Shown here: positions 39,873-41,783 of the stretch, piece by piece | Layout: each line of letters begins with the position of its first letter | Numbering within the stretch: position 1 is the stretch's first letter | Origin: Muribaculaceae bacterium | Lineage (GTDB): Bacteria > Bacteroidota > Bacteroidia > Bacteroidales > Muribaculaceae | Direction of reading: 5' to 3' | DNA length: 41,783 bases | Assembly (NCBI GenBank): GCA_017453505.1 | Contig: JAFTEU010000175.1 | Coordinates: 1 to 41,783 of the forward strand | Program-made: the position numbers and the translations under genes | The notes under the pieces: generated by a model | Databases searched by the model: none | What the model saw: the letters and a program-made list of their open reading frames with translations, nothing else | What the model was told of the DNA's origin: nothing

Positions 39873-41531
39873 CTAGTCCGTCTTGTCCTCATCATCCTGT
39901 ATCAAGCTCTTGGCCCTATAAGTCCAGCCGTAGTGTTTGTATATTTCTACCAGGCGGGGCAGGCGGGCCTTAAAATCTTGATAATTCTTATCAACCGGCT
40001 CCAGCCATTGCACCTCGGCAAGGGCTGCCATGCGTGGCAGGATCTGATACTGGATTTGAGGCTCGCAGGTGATATATTCGGTCCACACGTTGGCCTGTGC
40101 GCCCAAGATGTGGTGCCGTTTGTCGGCAGGCAGGTCGGGGGCGACAGGGTCAAAATCATAGACTTTTTTCAGCGTGTTACAGCCACCGAAGGCAGTGGGC
40201 TCGTTCCAAGTTTTACTGGTCTGATAGTAGTCAAAGTATAAAGGATCAACGGGTGTCATGATCACATCGTGCCCTTGCATGGCTCCTTGCGCACCTGGTT
40301 CAGATCCTCTCCACGACATGATGGTAGCTGTAGCGTCCACATCGCAGCCCAGCAACTCGTCCCAGCCTATCACACGTCGGCCATGCGTGTTCAGATATTG
40401 CTGCACCTGGGTTGTGAACCAGCCTTGCAGCAACGCTTCGGCACTCTGCTGGCCGCTTGTCTTGAGCCCCAAGTCCATGATGCGCTGCTGGCAACGGGGA
40501 CACTCCTGCCATCGCACTCGAGGCGATTCGTCGCCACCAATGTGGATATACGTGCCTGGGAACAGCTGCATCACCTCGTCAAGCACGTCGTTAACGAATT
40601 GCAATGTCTGGTCATTGCCGGCGCACAGGATGTCGTCGGTCACGCCCCACAGGCTCCACACCTCGTAAGGGCCACCAGTGCAGCCTAGTTCAGGATAGGC
40701 AGTCAGAGCGGCTACCATGTGTCCGGGCATGTCAATCTCGGGAATGATAGTGATATAACGGTCGGCGGCATAGCGCACGATTTCTTTGATTTCCTCCTGG
40801 GTGTAGTAACCGCCATAACGGATGCCGTCGTTCACTGGAGAGTTGTGGCCCAGCGTGGTGCCATTGCGCCAGCCTCCCACCTCGGCAAGGCGGGGATATT
40901 TCTTGATCTCGATGCGCCAGCCCTGGTCGTCGGTCAGATGCCAGTGCAGGCGGTTCATGCCATGAAGGGTCATGATGTCGAGATAACGCTTCACCGTCTC
41001 GACACCGAAGAAATGCCGCACACAGTCGAGGTGCATGCCACGGTAGCCGAATCGAGGTGTTGATGCCACCTGGGCAGCTGGAAGAAGAACCTGATCGGTC
41101 TTGCCGACAGGTATAGACTTACGTAGGGTTTGAATGCCATAAAACACCCCGGCAGGTGTTTTACCGGCTATTTCCACAGCTCTAGATGTCACTGTAATAC
41201 GGTAGCCCTCGTCGCTCTTCACCCTTGAATCCAGTGACAGGGTGATGCACCCCTTGTTGTTATTGGCTGAATTAACGGGACGGGTGCTCAAGTGTATGTC
41301 TGTCAGTTCCTCAATATAATCGCTCAGCATCGCCGCATTGCGCTCCATGTCGCGATTTCCTAGCGGATAATCGATCACACAGTCACTCGTCAACTTGAAG
41401 TCACCATCCTTGATGCCGTCAATCCTGTCGGGCAACGGCACAACACGGTAATCAGCCCTGTTTCCCTGTGCCATAGCTGTTACGGAAATTGTTGCCAGCA
41501 ATAGGCAAAAAATCAGTTTTTTCATTGTCAT
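39873..41531 (-). CDS. Exported beta-N-acetylhexosaminidase, GH20
   Basis: Cleaves terminal beta-linked GlcNAc/GalNAc from glycans. The 552-residue protein has a signal peptide (about 1-22, AMAQ), an N-terminal GH20b domain (about 28-150) and the catalytic barrel starting at FGYRGMHLDCVRHFF. The catalytic Asp334-Glu335 pair is in HIGGDES. HWHLTDDQGWRIEIKKYP and PEIDMPGHM are further family signatures. LGAQANVWTEYI and the last Trp-rich segment complete the sugar pocket. Substrate could be host mucin or N-glycans, chitin fragments or peptidoglycan-derived sugars. It has its own well-spaced promoter and stands alone, outside any SusCD locus in the window. Confidence 0.95.
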   Translation of the reverse strand: MTMKKLIFCLLLATISVTAMAQGNRADYRVVPLPDRIDGIKDGDFKLTSDCVIDYPLGNRDMERNAAMLSDYIEELTDIHLSTRPVNSANNNKGCITLSLDSRVKSDEGYRITVTSRAVEIAGKTPAGVFYGIQTLRKSIPVGKTDQVLLPAAQVASTPRFGYRGMHLDCVRHFFGVETVKRYLDIMTLHGMNRLHWHLTDDQGWRIEIKKYPRLAEVGGWRNGTTLGHNSPVNDGIRYGGYYTQEEIKEIVRYAADRYITIIPEIDMPGHMVAALTAYPELGCTGGPYEVWSLWGVTDDILCAGNDQTLQFVNDVLDEVMQLFPGTYIHIGGDESPRVRWQECPRCQQRIMDLGLKTSGQQSAEALLQGWFTTQVQQYLNTHGRRVIGWDELLGCDVDATATIMSWRGSEPGAQGAMQGHDVIMTPVDPLYFDYYQTSKTWNEPTAFGGCNTLKKVYDFDPVAPDLPADKRHHILGAQANVWTEYITCEPQIQYQILPRMAALAEVQWLEPVDKNYQDFKARLPRLVEIYKHYGWTYRAKSLIQDDEDKTD

Positions 41532-41556
41532 CTAAAATTTTGGGATTTCTCTGTCG

Positions 41557-41587
41557 CAAAATTAAGCAAAAAGTGACAAACCGGCAA
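41557..41587 (-). promoter_or_regulatory. Promoter of the GH20 gene
   Basis: Minus strand: TTG (41587-41585), 20 bp, TAATTTTG (41564-41557), 25 bp before the start codon. Full match to the Bacteroides consensus. Confidence 0.78.
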
Positions 41588-41604
41588 TATTTGTGATATG
41601 AAAC

Positions 41605-41638
41605 GAGGAGGCCACCATCCAACGCGGTGTGCCTCCTC
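41605..41638 (-). terminator. Hairpin ending the right-edge minus-strand unit
   Basis: Stem GAGGAGGC / GCCTCCTC continued by CACC / GGTG with one bulge and a 9-nt loop. On the minus strand GTTTC follows, a weak T-run. It separates the small ORF upstream from the GH20 promoter. Confidence 0.6.
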
Positions 41639-41654
41639 ATTGTAAAGGGGACTT

Positions 41655-41738
41655 CTATAAATTACCGAAATGTTTATCTTCTATGTTGACTGTATTTTGT
41701 TTCTTTTTGGCATATTTTGTCTTATCTTCTTGGACCAT
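41655..41738 (-). CDS. Candidate 27-residue small protein
   Basis: Minus-strand ORF with ATG at 41738 and TAG at 41655. The peptide begins MVQEDKTKYAKKKQN, is Lys-rich and has no hydrophobic segment. An in-frame TAG stands two codons before the ATG, so it is not the tail of a longer frame. A -7-type box TAGCTTTG (41763-41756) lies 17 bp upstream, and a hairpin (41605-41638) lies 16 bp after the stop. The ORF is preceded by the short palindrome CATAGCTCGCTATG. It may be a real micro-gene or part of a small RNA. No homologue was recognised. Confidence 0.35.
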   Translation of the reverse strand: MVQEDKTKYAKKKQNTVNIEDKHFGNL

Positions 41739-41755
41739 AGCTCGCTATGCTCCTG

Positions 41756-41763
41756 CAAAGCTA
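41756..41763 (-). promoter_or_regulatory. -7 box of the right-edge small unit
   Basis: Minus strand TAGCTTTG fits TAnnTTTG. The -33 element at the normal distance would fall just outside the window. Confidence 0.4.
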
Positions 41764-41783
41764 AAACAAAATCTACTCAAAAA

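Overview
This 41.8 kb window is chromosomal DNA of a Bacteroidota bacterium of the order Bacteroidales, probably a gut-type lineage such as Muribaculaceae or Prevotellaceae (family level is inference). The evidence is a full SprA translocon gene, a eukaryote-like ProS, a DUF4293 protein, an OadG subunit with a lamin-tail-like N-terminus, NimA-like and PorT-like proteins, and many promoters of the Bacteroides type (TTG, 18-21 bp, TAnnTTTG) with no Shine-Dalgarno pattern. Almost every gene is intact and no insertion sequence, prophage, CRISPR array, tRNA or rRNA was seen, so this is mainly core chromosome.

Layout. 1-1.6 kb: proS with a terminator, facing a predicted minus-strand small RNA. 1.9-4.9 kb: a small membrane protein, a PstS-like lipoprotein and a secreted TPR protein, closed by a strong terminator. 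5.0-18.5 kb: a tightly packed plus-strand run of two tandem secreted S8 peptidases with C-terminal dockerins, ruvA, sprA (T9SS translocon) and an EpsG-like polymerase. 18.6-20.4 kb: a lipoprotein nitroreductase (minus), a YIP1-like membrane protein and smpB. 20.5-25.3 kb: a five-gene minus-strand operon for methylmalonyl-CoA epimerase and the Na+-pumping methylmalonyl-CoA decarboxylase. 25.4-29.3 kb: methionine aminopeptidase, an SDR, a hexapeptide acetyltransferase, then a Gdx-type SMR exporter and a NimA-like protein behind a probable attenuator, and a small membrane protein. 29.3-30.4 kb: a divergent HxlR regulator and cupin pair with palindromic sites between them. 30.4-37.8 kb (minus): PorT-like barrel, LysM/receptor-fold protein, dnaG and a large TPR protein. 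37.9-41.5 kb: DUF4293 and NhaD (plus), then a GH20 hexosaminidase (minus). At the right edge there is a small unit holding a 27-codon ORF and a terminator.

How the genes fit. The decarboxylase operon would finish the succinate-to-propionate route and export Na+, and NhaD would exchange Na+ for H+ across the same membrane. SprA exports T9SS cargo. An EpsG-like polymerase follows it by 12 nt, and a PorT-like barrel lies further on.

The observations most worth checking are the attenuator-like leader of the SMR/NimA-like operon, which carries a duplicated 11-nt motif and a terminator ending six bases before the start codon; the predicted small RNA convergent with proS; and the mini-gene at the right edge.
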